A stretch of 64,000 nucleotides of DNA from JBJHBP01 sp050485645 (GCA_050485645.1 JBJHBT010000009.1:1-64000), one strand, 5' to 3'. Shown: positions 35,759 to 44,882, counted from the first letter of the stretch. The notes: generated by a model from the letters alone, not told the origin. Program-made: numbers and translations.

Positions 35759-36844
35759 ATGACGGATACGGTGAACTCAACCGGGCAGCAGCCCGCGGCC
35801 GCGGAAAACACCGCCGACAACCGACCCGGAGCGCGGAGGGTACGCAAGATCGCCACCGAGGAGGCCTGCTCGACTCCGGAGGTGGCCGCCGCGCTGCGTG
35901 ATGCGGCACGTCGCGGTGGCCGCAGTCTGGACCTCAAGCTGGTCGCGCAGATCTATGATGCGCCCGCCGACGCGCCCAGCCCGCTGCTGCCACAGCTGCT
36001 GGATCTGGACGAGCGCCGCCTGGCCGTCATGGACGAGAATGACGTGGACATGCATCTTCTGTCGCTGACGGCACCGGGTGTGCAGATGTTCGACGCCGAC
36101 ACCGCCTGCGAGCTGGCCCGCATGGCCAACGATCGTATCGCCGAAGCGGTGGCCAGGCACCCCGCCCGTTTCGCCGGACTGGCGTGCTTCGCGCCGCAGG
36201 ACCCCGTACGCGCAGTACGCGAGATGGAGCGGGCCATCAACGACCTGGGCCTCAACGGATTCATCGTGAACTCGCACACGAACAACGAGTACCTGGATCA
36301 GTCGGCCTACTGGCCGATACTGGAGGCCGCCGAAGCACTCGACAGGCCGATCTACATTCATCCGCGTGCGCCGTCGGAGGGTATGGCGGCACCGTTCCAG
36401 GACTACCGAATGGACTCGGCGGTATGGGGCTATGGCATGGAGACCGGCACCCACGCCGCACGGCTGCTGCTCAGCGGTGTGCTGGACCGCTTCGAGAAAC
36501 TGAGGATCGTTCTCGGCCACATGGGAGAAGCGATACCGTTCTGGCTCTGGCGCCTGGATCACATGGGCAATCCGAAGCGCGGCCGGTCACCGATCAGCCT
36601 GCTGCCCAGTGAATACTTCCGTCGCAACTTCGCGATCACCACCAGCGGCGTAGAAGACTCGCTGGCATTGCGCTACTGCATCGACAAACTCGGCGTCGAC
36701 AGTGTGATGTGGGCGATCGATTATCCCTATCAGCCGACCACGCCCGCGGTGCGCTGGATCGAACAGGCTCCGCTCTCCAGCGAGGAACGCCACCTGGTGT
36801 GTCACGGCAACGCCGAACGGATTTTCCGGATCCGTCCTGCGTAG
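35759..36844 (+). CDS. Amidohydrolase-family decarboxylase, LigW (5-carboxyvanillate decarboxylase)-like
   Basis: 361 residues; N-terminal 28 residues look disordered. Sequence recalls LigW closely: RKIATEEACSTPE (Glu34/35), LLDLDERRLAVMDENDVD, LTAPGVQMFD, AFAPQDPVRAVREMERA-type helix, IYIHPRAPSEGM (His201), YGMETGTHA, VLGHMGEAIPFWLWRLDHM (His254) and AIDYPYQ (Asp321). These metal-dependent, non-hydrolytic decarboxylases remove an aromatic carboxylate. Together with ligAB it suggests breakdown of lignin biaryls or another methoxylated aromatic acid. Gamma-resorcylate decarboxylase is the alternative. Confidence 0.82.
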   Translation: MTDTVNSTGQQPAAAENTADNRPGARRVRKIATEEACSTPEVAAALRDAARRGGRSLDLKLVAQIYDAPADAPSPLLPQLLDLDERRLAVMDENDVDMHLLSLTAPGVQMFDADTACELARMANDRIAEAVARHPARFAGLACFAPQDPVRAVREMERAINDLGLNGFIVNSHTNNEYLDQSAYWPILEAAEALDRPIYIHPRAPSEGMAAPFQDYRMDSAVWGYGMETGTHAARLLLSGVLDRFEKLRIVLGHMGEAIPFWLWRLDHMGNPKRGRSPISLLPSEYFRRNFAITTSGVEDSLALRYCIDKLGVDSVMWAIDYPYQPTTPAVRWIEQAPLSSEERHLVCHGNAERIFRIRPA

Positions 36845-36854
36845 ACCAGGCGCC

Positions 36855-37874
36855 CTACTTTGCGATCAGCAGCTCGGCGATCTGTACGGCGTTGAGCGCA
36901 GCCCCTTTGAGGAGCTGGTCGCCGGCAACGAACATCGACAGCGAACGACCACCCGGATCGCTTGAGTCCGACCGGATGCGGCCGACCAGGATTTCGTCCC
37001 GGCCCGTGGCATCCACCGGCATCGGGAAATAGTTGCGTTCCACATCGTCGACGATGGTCACGCCCGGTGCATCGGCCAGCAGCGCACGAACCTCTTCGGG
37101 GGTTATCGGGTTCTCGCACTCGAACGTCATCGACACGCAGTGCGCACGCAGCACCGGGACACGGACACAGGTGGCGTTGATGCGCAGATCGGGTACCGCC
37201 ATGATCTTACGCGCTTCCTGCATCAGTTTGGTTTCTTCCTCGTTGTAGCCGGTGGCGGGATCGATGGCGGTGTTGTGGCTGAAGACATTGAACGCGTAGG
37301 GATGCGGCAGCACCTTGTGCTGGAACGGCCGGCCATCCAGATAGGCGCGCGTCGCTTCACGAAGCTCTTCCATCGCCGCCGCACCGGCGCCCGAAGCGGC
37401 CTGATAAGTGGACAGTATCAGCCGGCGAACCGGGTTGCGGCTGTGCACCGGCCACAGCGGCGTAACGGAAATGATGGCTGCGCAGTTCGGATTGGCGATG
37501 ATGCCCTGATGACTGCGCACGAGATCCGCGTTGATCTCGGGGACCACCAGCGGCACATTTTCGTCCATACGGAACGCGGAGGAGTTGTCGACCACGACGG
37601 CCCCGCTGCGCACGGCGGCTGGTGCGAACTTTCGCGAAATACCACCGCCTGCCGAGAACAGCGCGATGTCCACGCCCTCGAAGCTGCCTTCGGTGAGCTC
37701 CTGAACCGTGACATCGGCATCACGAAATCGCAGTGATCTACCGGCCGAGCGCGCCGAAGCCAGCAGCCGCAGTTCCGACAACGGGAAGCGGCGTTGCTCC
37801 AGACACTGCACCAGTTCCACACCCACCGCGCCGGTCGCACCGACCACCGCAACAACGGGGTTATTCGCACTCAT
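36855..37874 (-). CDS. asd: Aspartate-semialdehyde dehydrogenase
   Basis: 339 residues from the ATG at 37874. Reduces aspartyl phosphate to the semialdehyde on the way to lysine, threonine, methionine and diaminopimelate. NADP site VVGATGAVGVELV (10-22), active Cys131 in IANPNCAAIISV, STYQAASGAGAAAMEEL, and the His/Arg active site in VRVPVLRAHCVSMTFE. Length matches the USG-1/Asd type. It stands alone, not with leuCDB or trpF, and has a hairpin and a short coding frame in its leader. Confidence 0.93.
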   Translation of the reverse strand: MSANNPVVAVVGATGAVGVELVQCLEQRRFPLSELRLLASARSAGRSLRFRDADVTVQELTEGSFEGVDIALFSAGGGISRKFAPAAVRSGAVVVDNSSAFRMDENVPLVVPEINADLVRSHQGIIANPNCAAIISVTPLWPVHSRNPVRRLILSTYQAASGAGAAAMEELREATRAYLDGRPFQHKVLPHPYAFNVFSHNTAIDPATGYNEEETKLMQEARKIMAVPDLRINATCVRVPVLRAHCVSMTFECENPITPEEVRALLADAPGVTIVDDVERNYFPMPVDATGRDEILVGRIRSDSSDPGGRSLSMFVAGDQLLKGAALNAVQIAELLIAK

Positions 37875-37934
37875 CTGTGAACTCCGAATTGTCAGGTCAA
37901 CCGGCACGCCGCTGCCCGGCACGCGGAAATGAAA

Positions 37935-37963
37935 AGGCCCCGCCGGAACCCGACGGGGCCTTC
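37935..37963 (-). terminator. Intrinsic terminator in the asd leader (possible attenuator)
   Basis: On the minus strand AAGGCCCCG pairs with CGGGGCCTT around an 11-nt loop, followed by TTC after a T-run (CCTTTTC). It lies 60-90 bases ahead of the asd start, so it would stop transcription before the gene unless antiterminated. Confidence 0.6.
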
Positions 37964-37986
37964 AGGGTCTTCGTGTTCGCTTGCGA

Positions 37987-38061
37987 TCAGCGCACGCCAT
38001 GCCCCGGCCCCGCCATGGAGCTGGTTTTGATGCCGATCGTCTTGTGCAGCGGCGCAATCAT
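37987..38061 (-). CDS. Putative leader peptide upstream of asd
   Basis: A 24-codon frame starting at ATG 38061: MIAPLHKTIGIKTSSMAG then PGHGVR and TGA, ending about 25 bases before the terminator hairpin. It contains KTIGIKT, rich in amino acids of the aspartate family (Lys, Thr, Ile), as a leader for attenuation of asd might. Ribosome-binding signal is weak (AGG about 14 bases upstream). It is a candidate only. Confidence 0.35.
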   Translation of the reverse strand: MIAPLHKTIGIKTSSMAGPGHGVR

Positions 38062-38232
38062 GGTGCGCGACCATACCTCAGCCGAGCCGGCACGTAAAGA
38101 TGCCGGCCCGATGCATCGGCCGGGCGCAGCGGAATTCGCCGCCCGGCGCGACCCGGGCAACCCGCACGGGGTTGCGGTCAAGCGTCAGCTCTATAGGATG
38201 AAACGCCGTTCAGCCGCTTCAGGGAGCACCAC

Positions 38233-40218
38233 GTGGGCGACGCCGAGCAGCAGAAAACCAAACCGCGACTGGTGATCAATGCACCGGTATTTCTGATTTC
38301 CAGCGGCCTGGTCCTGCTGTTCAGCGCGCTGGCCATAGTCCATCCCGATGGCACCGGCACGGTCTTCGACCACATACAGGGATGGATCGTCGAAAAAGCC
38401 GGCTGGTTCTATGTGCTTTGCGTCGCGGGGTTTCTCGTCTTCGTCCTGGTGCTCGCCGCCTCGCGTTACGGCCGCATACCGCTCGGTCCGGACGGCGCGG
38501 AGCCGGAGTACAGCTATGCATCCTGGTTCGCGATGCTGTTCTCGGCAGGCATGGGCATCGGTCTGATGTTCTTCGGCGTCGCCGAACCGATCATGCATTA
38601 CAGCAGCCCACCGATCGGCGATGCCGCAACCGCCGAAGCGGCACGCCAGGCCATGCGCATCACCTTCTTTCACTGGGGCATTCACGCCTGGGCAATCTAT
38701 GCCGTGGTTGCGCTGTCGCTGGCGTATTTCGCGTTCCGCCACAAGCTGCCGCTGACGATCCGCTCCTCGCTCTATCCACTGATCGGCGAACGCATCCATG
38801 GGCCGATCGGTCACACCGTCGACATCTTCGCGGTGCTGGGCACGATTTTCGGTGTAGCCACGTCGCTGGGATTCGGCGTGATCCAGGTGAACTCCGGCCT
38901 CGAGTACCTGCTCGGCGTACCGAACAATCAGTTCGTCCAGATCGGACTGATCGCTGGCATCACGGCAATTGCCACGGTATCGGTGGTGCTGGGACTGGAT
39001 TCGGGCATCCGGCGGATTTCCGAACTGAACATGATTCTCGCCATCTCACTGCTGGTGTTCGTGCTCATTGCCGGTCCGACCGTGTTCCTGCTGCAGACCA
39101 TGGTGCAGAACACCGGCATGTATCTGTCGGAACTGTTCGAGATGACCTTCAATCTCTACGCCTACGAACCCACCGGCTGGATAGGCGGCTGGACGCTGTT
39201 CTACTGGGGCTGGTGGATTGCCTGGTCGCCGTTCGTCGGCATGTTCATTGCTCGTGTATCGCGGGGTCGGACGATCCGGCAGTTCATCGTTGGCGTGCTG
39301 TTCGTACCGGTGGGCTTCACGTTCGTCTGGATGACGTTCTTCGGTGATACGGCAATCCACATGGTGATGGTCCAGGGCATCACCGGTCTCGCCGATGCGG
39401 TGGCCGCCGACACCTCGGTCGCGCTGTTTCAGTTCTTCGACAATCTGCCGCTGTCGACGCTGGCTTCGACGATCGCGACGTTGCTGGTGATCACCTTCTT
39501 CGTCACATCCTCGGACTCCGGGTCACTGGTCGTGGACATGCTGACATCCGGTGGCCGCGAAGATTCGCCAACCTGGCAGCGTGTGTTCTGGGCCGTGGTG
39601 GAAGGGCTGGTGGCGATTGCGCTGCTGATTGCCGGCGGCCTGGGCGCACTGCAGACCGCGTCGATCGCCAGTGCGCTGCCGTTCACCGTGGTCATGATCG
39701 TGATGTGCTGGGGACTGATGCGGGCACTGCGGGTGGATGCCGTGAAGCAAACCACGCTTCAGCAGGCACGGCTTGCGCCACTGGCACCTGGCAGTGCCGG
39801 TCAGTGGCGCCAGCGCCTGCGAACGCTGATCCACCAGCCACGGCACAATGAAGTGCGGGCATTCATTGCATCGACTGTGAAACCCGCCCTCGCCGAGGTG
39901 GCGGAAGAGCTGCGCAAGCAGGGGCTGGATGCGCGTTTCGGCACATCGGACGATGACCGCGCATGGGTCGAAGTGCTGCACGGCCGCGAAATCGACTTCT
40001 TCTACTCGGTGCGCGCACGGGCCTACGAGCCACCAAGTTTCGTGCTGCGCGATACACGCCCGGCACGCCAGGAGGCGCTGAAATACTTTCGCGCCGAAGT
40101 CTATCTTCGCGAAGGACGCCAGGGTTACGACATCATGGGCTGGTCGTCCGCCGAAGTGATTCACGACGTGCTGGATCAGTATGAACGGCACATGCACTTT
40201 CTTGATGCCATGCGTTAG
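38233..40218 (+). CDS. BCCT-family transporter (betaine/choline/carnitine type)
   Basis: 661 residues, GTG start at 38233 with AGGGAG upstream. Twelve membrane segments in the first 500 residues; the glycine-rich motif MGIGLMFFGVAEP and the family signature WTLFYWGWWIAWSPFVGMFIARVSRG (split by eye: YWGWWIAWSPFVG) are clear. The last 130 residues form a long hydrophilic C-terminal domain (EVAEELRKQGLDARFGTSDD...), as in BetT-type members, thought to sense osmotic state. Substrate probably a quaternary ammonium compound. Confidence 0.9.
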   Translation: MGDAEQQKTKPRLVINAPVFLISSGLVLLFSALAIVHPDGTGTVFDHIQGWIVEKAGWFYVLCVAGFLVFVLVLAASRYGRIPLGPDGAEPEYSYASWFAMLFSAGMGIGLMFFGVAEPIMHYSSPPIGDAATAEAARQAMRITFFHWGIHAWAIYAVVALSLAYFAFRHKLPLTIRSSLYPLIGERIHGPIGHTVDIFAVLGTIFGVATSLGFGVIQVNSGLEYLLGVPNNQFVQIGLIAGITAIATVSVVLGLDSGIRRISELNMILAISLLVFVLIAGPTVFLLQTMVQNTGMYLSELFEMTFNLYAYEPTGWIGGWTLFYWGWWIAWSPFVGMFIARVSRGRTIRQFIVGVLFVPVGFTFVWMTFFGDTAIHMVMVQGITGLADAVAADTSVALFQFFDNLPLSTLASTIATLLVITFFVTSSDSGSLVVDMLTSGGREDSPTWQRVFWAVVEGLVAIALLIAGGLGALQTASIASALPFTVVMIVMCWGLMRALRVDAVKQTTLQQARLAPLAPGSAGQWRQRLRTLIHQPRHNEVRAFIASTVKPALAEVAEELRKQGLDARFGTSDDDRAWVEVLHGREIDFFYSVRARAYEPPSFVLRDTRPARQEALKYFRAEVYLREGRQGYDIMGWSSAEVIHDVLDQYERHMHFLDAMR

Positions 40219-40503
40219 CAGCCTGTCCCCGCCACTCCCGCCACCACGGATGCCGACGCCGCCGTATCGGATGCGTATCGGACGTTAATCGGCCGTTAAA
40301 GCAGCAGGCCGGAGCACAGGGCGCTCCCTCGGGCAGCCGGCGGGAAAACAACGACTTGCCGATGTCGCGCTGCGTAAACGGTTATTAACTTGAACGACCT
40401 GCCACCACCCATGAAGGTGTGTCGGCAACGTTCACTCGGCCATGCCCGCTTCACGCTCCGTCCAATCTCCCGCTCAAGCAGCAAACTCTCAAGCAACAGG
40501 CAC
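40219..40503 (+). promoter_or_regulatory. Upstream region of the PepSY gene with shared motifs
   Basis: 285 bases without a gene. It carries ACGTTAAT (40282-40289) and GTTATTAACTTGAACG (40381-40396). Both motifs recur in the same order ahead of the TonB receptor at 42284, where the second differs by one base. Likely operator or promoter sequences of a shared regulator. Confidence 0.45.
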
Positions 40504-42093
40504 ATGTACTGGCGCAAACTGCTCAACTGGCGTGCCCTGCTGATCTACAGTCATCGCTGGCTGGGTATCGTGCTGGGCCTGCTGTTCACGGTCTGGTTCG
40601 TCTCCGGTGTGGCGTTCATGTACTGGGGCATGCCGCGGCTGGATCCCGGCGAGCGCCTGGATCGGCAGGCGGTCATCGATCTGCATCTGGCTGCCGTCTC
40701 ACCGGCCGAAGCGGCACAGCGCCATAAGATCAGCGCAACCGGCCTCGATATCGCCATGCGCGGCGACCGGCCGATCTACCGCTTCGGACAGGATGCGGTC
40801 TACGCGGACACTGGTGAACGGGTGAAAGTCACGCCCACCGGTCCCAACGACGCCGTACGGATCATCCGCGAATGGCTGCCCGAGCACGCCGACACGGTGC
40901 GCTACGACCGCTACCTCGAAGACAGCGACCAGTGGACGCTGCAAAGCGCCCAGCGACGGCACATGCCGGTACACCGCATCGCCGTCGGCGATGAACGTGA
41001 CACTCGCTACTACGTCGCCGAAGGCAGCGGCGAACTCATCATGAAGACCGATCGTGCCGGCCGCATCAAGGGGTTCGTCAGTGGTGTCCTGCACTGGGTG
41101 TATTTCACGCCACTGCGCCGGCACGGACCGTTGTGGAATCAGTTCATCATCTGGAGCTCCTTCGCCGGGGCACTGATGTGCGTGCTGGGCATCGTGATCG
41201 GCATCTGGCGGTTCTCGATGAGCGCCCGCTTCGGCCGCCGCAAGGGCACACCGTCACGCTCACCCTACGCGGGGCTGATGCGCTGGCATCACTACTTCGG
41301 TCTGGGATTCGGCGTGATCGCGTTCACGTGGGTGCTCAGTGGCGCATTCTCGCTCAATCCCTACGGCATGTTCTCCGGCAGCGGGCTGGACCGTGCGCAG
41401 CGCGACATCATCAGCGGTGGCGCCTTCGACATCTCCGACCTGTCACTGCAGGCGCTGCAGGCGGCCTCCGCGGCACTGACAGAGGCCACCGGCGCCAAGG
41501 AAATGTCCCTGCGTCAGTTCCAGGGAGCGCTGTACCTGACCGGCACGCGACCGGCGTCACGGATCAACCCGGCGAGCGATGCCGGATCGGAGAGGCGAGC
41601 GAGACAGATGGTGGCCCTGGCGGCGCCGCAACGCGGTGTCTTCGACAGCTTCGACACCGGAGCGATGGAAGACATCGCCGATCGCATCATGAACCCGGAC
41701 ATTCCCGTCAGGGATCGCACATGGCTGCATGAATACGACAACTACTATCGCAGCCGCGATGGCACGCGGCCACTGCCGGTACTCCGAGTCCGCTACGAGG
41801 ACGATCAGGCCACCTGGCTCTATCTGGTGCCGCAGACGGGCGACGTGCTGCTTCAGCACCGACGCAGCCGCGCCCAGCGCTGGCTGTACAGTGCTTTACA
41901 TAACCTTGATTTTCCCTACCTGTACAACCGCCGTCCGTTGTGGGACATCGTCGTGATCGCGCTCAGCATCGGCGGGGTCGTCGCCAGCGCCACCACCCTG
42001 TGGCCCAGTGTGAAACGCCTTGCCAGGCACATGCGCCGCCTGTTCCGCCGGGTCCGCCGCATCCTCACACCACGGACACTGGCCACCGACTGA
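40504..42093 (+). CDS. PepSY-domain inner-membrane protein
   Basis: 529 residues from the ATG at 40504. Membrane segments at the start (IYSHRWLGIVLGLLFTVWFVSGVAFMYW), middle (IIWSSFAGALMCVLGIVIGIWRF and HHYFGLGFGVIAFTWVLSGAFSL) and end (IVVIALSIGGVVASATTLW), with PepSY-like periplasmic segments between them (AAVSPAEAAQRHKISATG; DRAGRIKGFVSGVLHWVYFTPL). Conserved His residues line the helices (SHRWLG, LHWVYF, RWHHYFG, LHNLDF), as in PepSY_TM proteins thought to reduce metal-siderophores. It precedes a TonB receptor on the same strand. Confidence 0.85.
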   Translation: MYWRKLLNWRALLIYSHRWLGIVLGLLFTVWFVSGVAFMYWGMPRLDPGERLDRQAVIDLHLAAVSPAEAAQRHKISATGLDIAMRGDRPIYRFGQDAVYADTGERVKVTPTGPNDAVRIIREWLPEHADTVRYDRYLEDSDQWTLQSAQRRHMPVHRIAVGDERDTRYYVAEGSGELIMKTDRAGRIKGFVSGVLHWVYFTPLRRHGPLWNQFIIWSSFAGALMCVLGIVIGIWRFSMSARFGRRKGTPSRSPYAGLMRWHHYFGLGFGVIAFTWVLSGAFSLNPYGMFSGSGLDRAQRDIISGGAFDISDLSLQALQAASAALTEATGAKEMSLRQFQGALYLTGTRPASRINPASDAGSERRARQMVALAAPQRGVFDSFDTGAMEDIADRIMNPDIPVRDRTWLHEYDNYYRSRDGTRPLPVLRVRYEDDQATWLYLVPQTGDVLLQHRRSRAQRWLYSALHNLDFPYLYNRRPLWDIVVIALSIGGVVASATTLWPSVKRLARHMRRLFRRVRRILTPRTLATD

Positions 42094-42108
42094 ACGCGCC
42101 GTGGCGCA

Positions 42109-42140
42109 CTGCATTAACGTTACGGTAAACGTTAATGCAG
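42109..42140. promoter_or_regulatory. 13-bp perfect inverted repeat upstream of the TonB receptor
   Basis: CTGCATTAACGTT, 6-base centre ACGGTA, AACGTTAATGCAG. It is AT-rich in a GC-rich setting and has no T-tract, which favours an operator over a terminator. It lies 15 bases after the PepSY stop and 144 bases ahead of the receptor start. The ACGTTAAT half also occurs upstream of the PepSY gene. Confidence 0.6.
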
Positions 42141-42214
42141 CCTCGAAGCGAATTTCCAATCCATTGTTTTTAATGTGCTTTCCAGTTTTCTCCGCGGCCC
42201 CTTGCAGGATAACC

Positions 42215-42230
42215 GTTATTAACTTGAGCG
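42215..42230 (+). promoter_or_regulatory. GTTATTAACTTGAGCG motif shared with the PepSY upstream region
   Basis: Identical in 15 of 16 bases to 40381-40396. It lies 54 bases before the receptor start codon. Such a match in two neighbouring upstream regions is unlikely by chance in GC-rich DNA. Confidence 0.5.
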
Positions 42231-42283
42231 CCCCACCGTGGCCGCCTACGGTGACGGTCCCCGCTCAACCCAGGAACGCATTC

Positions 42284-44332
42284 GTGACGCGACCCAATCA
42301 GACGCCACCCAATCAAGCTCTGCGGCGACATCGTCAGACCATGACCGCCGGCACCATTGCCCTGATCCTGCTCGGATCGGGCGTCGCACAGGCCCAGACC
42401 GCGGCCAGTGGTCGTTCCATCGACCCGGCGCTGGAGGAAATCATCGTCACCGGCGCCCGCAGCATGGAAACCACGCTACCCCTGGAGCTGGCCCGCTACG
42501 GCGCAGACCTGGAGATCCTCACGGAAGAGCAGATTCGCGCGCATGGTTTCGTCGACGTGGCCCAGGCACTGGAGATGCTGGTGCCGGGCGTGCACCTGAC
42601 GTCGCAGGCCGGCGCGTTCAGTTATGTGAACCTGCAGATGCAGGGTTCACGTGGCAGCGACGTGCTGTGGACCGTCGACGGCGTACGCATCAACAACCGC
42701 CTCTACAACAGCACCAGCCCGGCCGACACGCTGCCATCCAGCATGGTGGAGCGGACAGAGGTACTGAAAGGCGGCCATGGCCTGCTGTACGGCACGCAGG
42801 CCATCGCCGGCGTGGTGAACGTGGTCACCCGTTCGTTCTCCGACCAGCCGGATGGCGCGATTACGGTGGGCGCCGGCAGCCATGGCCTGATGCGGCTGAA
42901 TGGCTATGGCCGTGGCAGTCTCGGCGATCATCAGTTCGTCTTCTGGGCATCACGCGACCAGACCGATGGCTACGAAATCTACGACGCCTATCAGCCCAAC
43001 GCGATCAACCGCAAACGCGGCTACGAAGTCGACAGCGCCGGCCTGAAATACGGCTACGACTTCAGCAGCGACCTCAGCATCACGCTGATGGGCATACACA
43101 CCCAGGCACGGCTCGACTATCCAAACGTGTCCAACACGTCGGTGAACGACCGCGAAGAGAACATCGTCAGTATGCGGCTGGACTACATGCCGGACCAGGG
43201 TGCGCAGTTCTTTCTCAAGAGTTACTACCACGCCTGGGATACCGACTACTTCACACCGCCGAATCCGTCCGCGTACTGGGGCTACAACGACTTCGGCCTC
43301 AGTGCGGCAACGCTGCTGCGCCCGCACAGCAGTTTCGAATACCACATCGGATACGACTTCCAGAGCTACAAGGGTCAGGATGACCTACTGGTGATCACGG
43401 GCAATCGCGAGGAAGTGCATGCCGTATACGCGCAGGCGCGCAGCACCACCGACCTGTCCGACCGTGTGAGCTTCGCCTTCGGCGCGCGCTACAACGAGAC
43501 CGGTGGCAACAACGCAACGGTGTGGAGCGCTTCGGCGCTGTGGGACATCAACGAGTACCTGTACCTGCAGGGCATGGTAGGCACCTCCTTCATGCTACCC
43601 AGTGCCGAGAACCTGTATCGCGTCCACTGTCCGTCGGGCACCAACTGCCTGCATGGCAATCCGAATCTCGCGCCCGAGGAAAGCGACAGCCTGAATGTCT
43701 CCGTCGGAGGCCGTATCGGCGCCGGTGAGCGGCCGCTGGCCTGGCAGGTCAACACATGGAACCGTCGCGTCGACAACCTGATCATGAGCACCCCGATACC
43801 GGATGACCAGCTTGACGCCTATCCTCCCGGCTTCGCTCGCATCTTCGTCAACGTCCCGGACGAGGTCAGGGTCACCGGCAGCGAATTCCTGCTGCGCGGC
43901 CCGATCACGCCGTCGACATCCTTCGGCGTCAGCTACACATACAGCAAGGAGATCGAGCGTGGCAGCAGCGAGCAGCTTGCCGACCGTCCACGGCGCCAGT
44001 ACAAGGGGTCACTCGCCTACTCGCCGGTGGACCGTCCGTTTGGCATGAACATCGCGTTCAAGTACATCGGACTGAAGTCCCGCACGCTGAGTTCGTTCGG
44101 TCGTCAGGAATACGGCGATACGCATGTCGTGGACCTTGGCGCGCATCTCTACCTGGATGGCGGCGAACGGCGCCACCGGGTGAATCTGCGCGTGGAGAAC
44201 GCCACGGACAAGACCTATGCGAATCTTGTCAACCAGACCAACATCGCCGGCTCCGATCCGGCCGAGCCGTTCATGTTCCGTCGACTCGGCCCACCACGAA
44301 CGTACCACATGAACTACACCTACTTTTTCTAG
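42284..44332 (+). CDS. TonB-dependent outer-membrane receptor (siderophore/cobalamin type)
   Basis: 682 residues from the GTG at 42284 (AGGAA upstream); an ATG at 42341 is the alternative. Signal peptide TAGTIALILLGSGVAQAQ; a TonB box-like segment EEIIVTGAR; plug MLVPGVHLTSQAGAFSYVNLQMQGSRGSD with VDGVRINNRLY and VLKGGHGLLYGTQAIAGVVNVVTR. The barrel ends HMNYTYFF with terminal Phe. The PepSY gene upstream suggests an iron-chelate or similar metal substrate. No B12 riboswitch is visible, arguing against cobalamin. Substrate undetermined. Confidence 0.9.
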   Translation: MTRPNQTPPNQALRRHRQTMTAGTIALILLGSGVAQAQTAASGRSIDPALEEIIVTGARSMETTLPLELARYGADLEILTEEQIRAHGFVDVAQALEMLVPGVHLTSQAGAFSYVNLQMQGSRGSDVLWTVDGVRINNRLYNSTSPADTLPSSMVERTEVLKGGHGLLYGTQAIAGVVNVVTRSFSDQPDGAITVGAGSHGLMRLNGYGRGSLGDHQFVFWASRDQTDGYEIYDAYQPNAINRKRGYEVDSAGLKYGYDFSSDLSITLMGIHTQARLDYPNVSNTSVNDREENIVSMRLDYMPDQGAQFFLKSYYHAWDTDYFTPPNPSAYWGYNDFGLSAATLLRPHSSFEYHIGYDFQSYKGQDDLLVITGNREEVHAVYAQARSTTDLSDRVSFAFGARYNETGGNNATVWSASALWDINEYLYLQGMVGTSFMLPSAENLYRVHCPSGTNCLHGNPNLAPEESDSLNVSVGGRIGAGERPLAWQVNTWNRRVDNLIMSTPIPDDQLDAYPPGFARIFVNVPDEVRVTGSEFLLRGPITPSTSFGVSYTYSKEIERGSSEQLADRPRRQYKGSLAYSPVDRPFGMNIAFKYIGLKSRTLSSFGRQEYGDTHVVDLGAHLYLDGGERRHRVNLRVENATDKTYANLVNQTNIAGSDPAEPFMFRRLGPPRTYHMNYTYFF

Positions 44333-44369
44333 ACCGATGAACCGTTTTCTGTCCTGTTGTTACTGAACC

Positions 44370-44419
44370 GTGTCGTCCGGGGCGGCTTGATCCCGAGGAG
44401 CCGCTCCGGACACTTTTTT
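44370..44419 (+). terminator. Rho-independent terminator after the TonB receptor
   Basis: TCCGG-GCGGCT pairs with AGCCGC-CCGGA (single mismatched base inside), extended by GTG/CAC, and followed by six Ts. It lies 38 bases after the stop. Confidence 0.85.
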
Positions 44420-44528
44420 CCGCCCGGATTCCCGAACGCCCCCACCAGACACCTCGCACGGCCCGCCCCGGTCAGACGCCCTCAACCGGATTGGATCGCC
44501 ACCCGGCTTGCGTTATCCTGCCCCGCCT

Positions 44529-44882
44529 ATGTCGTACATGCTCCTCATCATCGAACCGCAAGGCCAGCGCGACCAGCGCACCGAAGCGGAAGGCCGGCAG
44601 CTGTTCGCGTCCATGATGCAGTTCGCCGACGAACTCAAACAGCGCGGTGTGCTGGTCGATGCCCAGTCACTGCGGTCGGACCGCGAAGGCGCACGGGTTC
44701 AGGTGCGCAATGGCAGACACACAACAGTGGATGGTCCGTTCACCGAGACCAAGGAAATGGTCGGCGGCTTCTTCCTGCTGAACTGCGACAGCCAGGCGCA
44801 GGCGCTGGACATCGCCGCACAATGCCCGGCGGTTCAGTGGGCAACGGTGGAAGTGCGCGAACTGGGGCCCTGCTTCAGCTGA
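44529..44882 (+). CDS. YciI-like (YCII-related) protein
   Basis: 117 residues from the ATG at 44529. MSYMLLIIEPQGQRDQRTEAEGRQLFASMMQFADEL, then VRNGRHTTVDGPFTETKEMVGGFFLLNCDSQAQALDIAAQCP. The DGPFTETKE motif and the ferredoxin-like fold are typical of the DGPF/YCII family, often encoded near ECF sigma factors. None is adjacent here. Function unknown. Confidence 0.85.
   Translation: MSYMLLIIEPQGQRDQRTEAEGRQLFASMMQFADELKQRGVLVDAQSLRSDREGARVQVRNGRHTTVDGPFTETKEMVGGFFLLNCDSQAQALDIAAQCPAVQWATVEVRELGPCFS

Noticed and set aside
37892..38074. 60-residue minus-strand frame (MVAHHDCAAAQDD...) covering the asd leader hairpin
   Set aside because: It reads through the terminator stem and has Arg/Ala-rich composition like a shadow frame; the shorter KTIGIKT frame fits the leader layout better.
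37874..38232. Lysine riboswitch upstream of asd
   Set aside because: No lysine-aptamer consensus blocks could be found on the minus strand.
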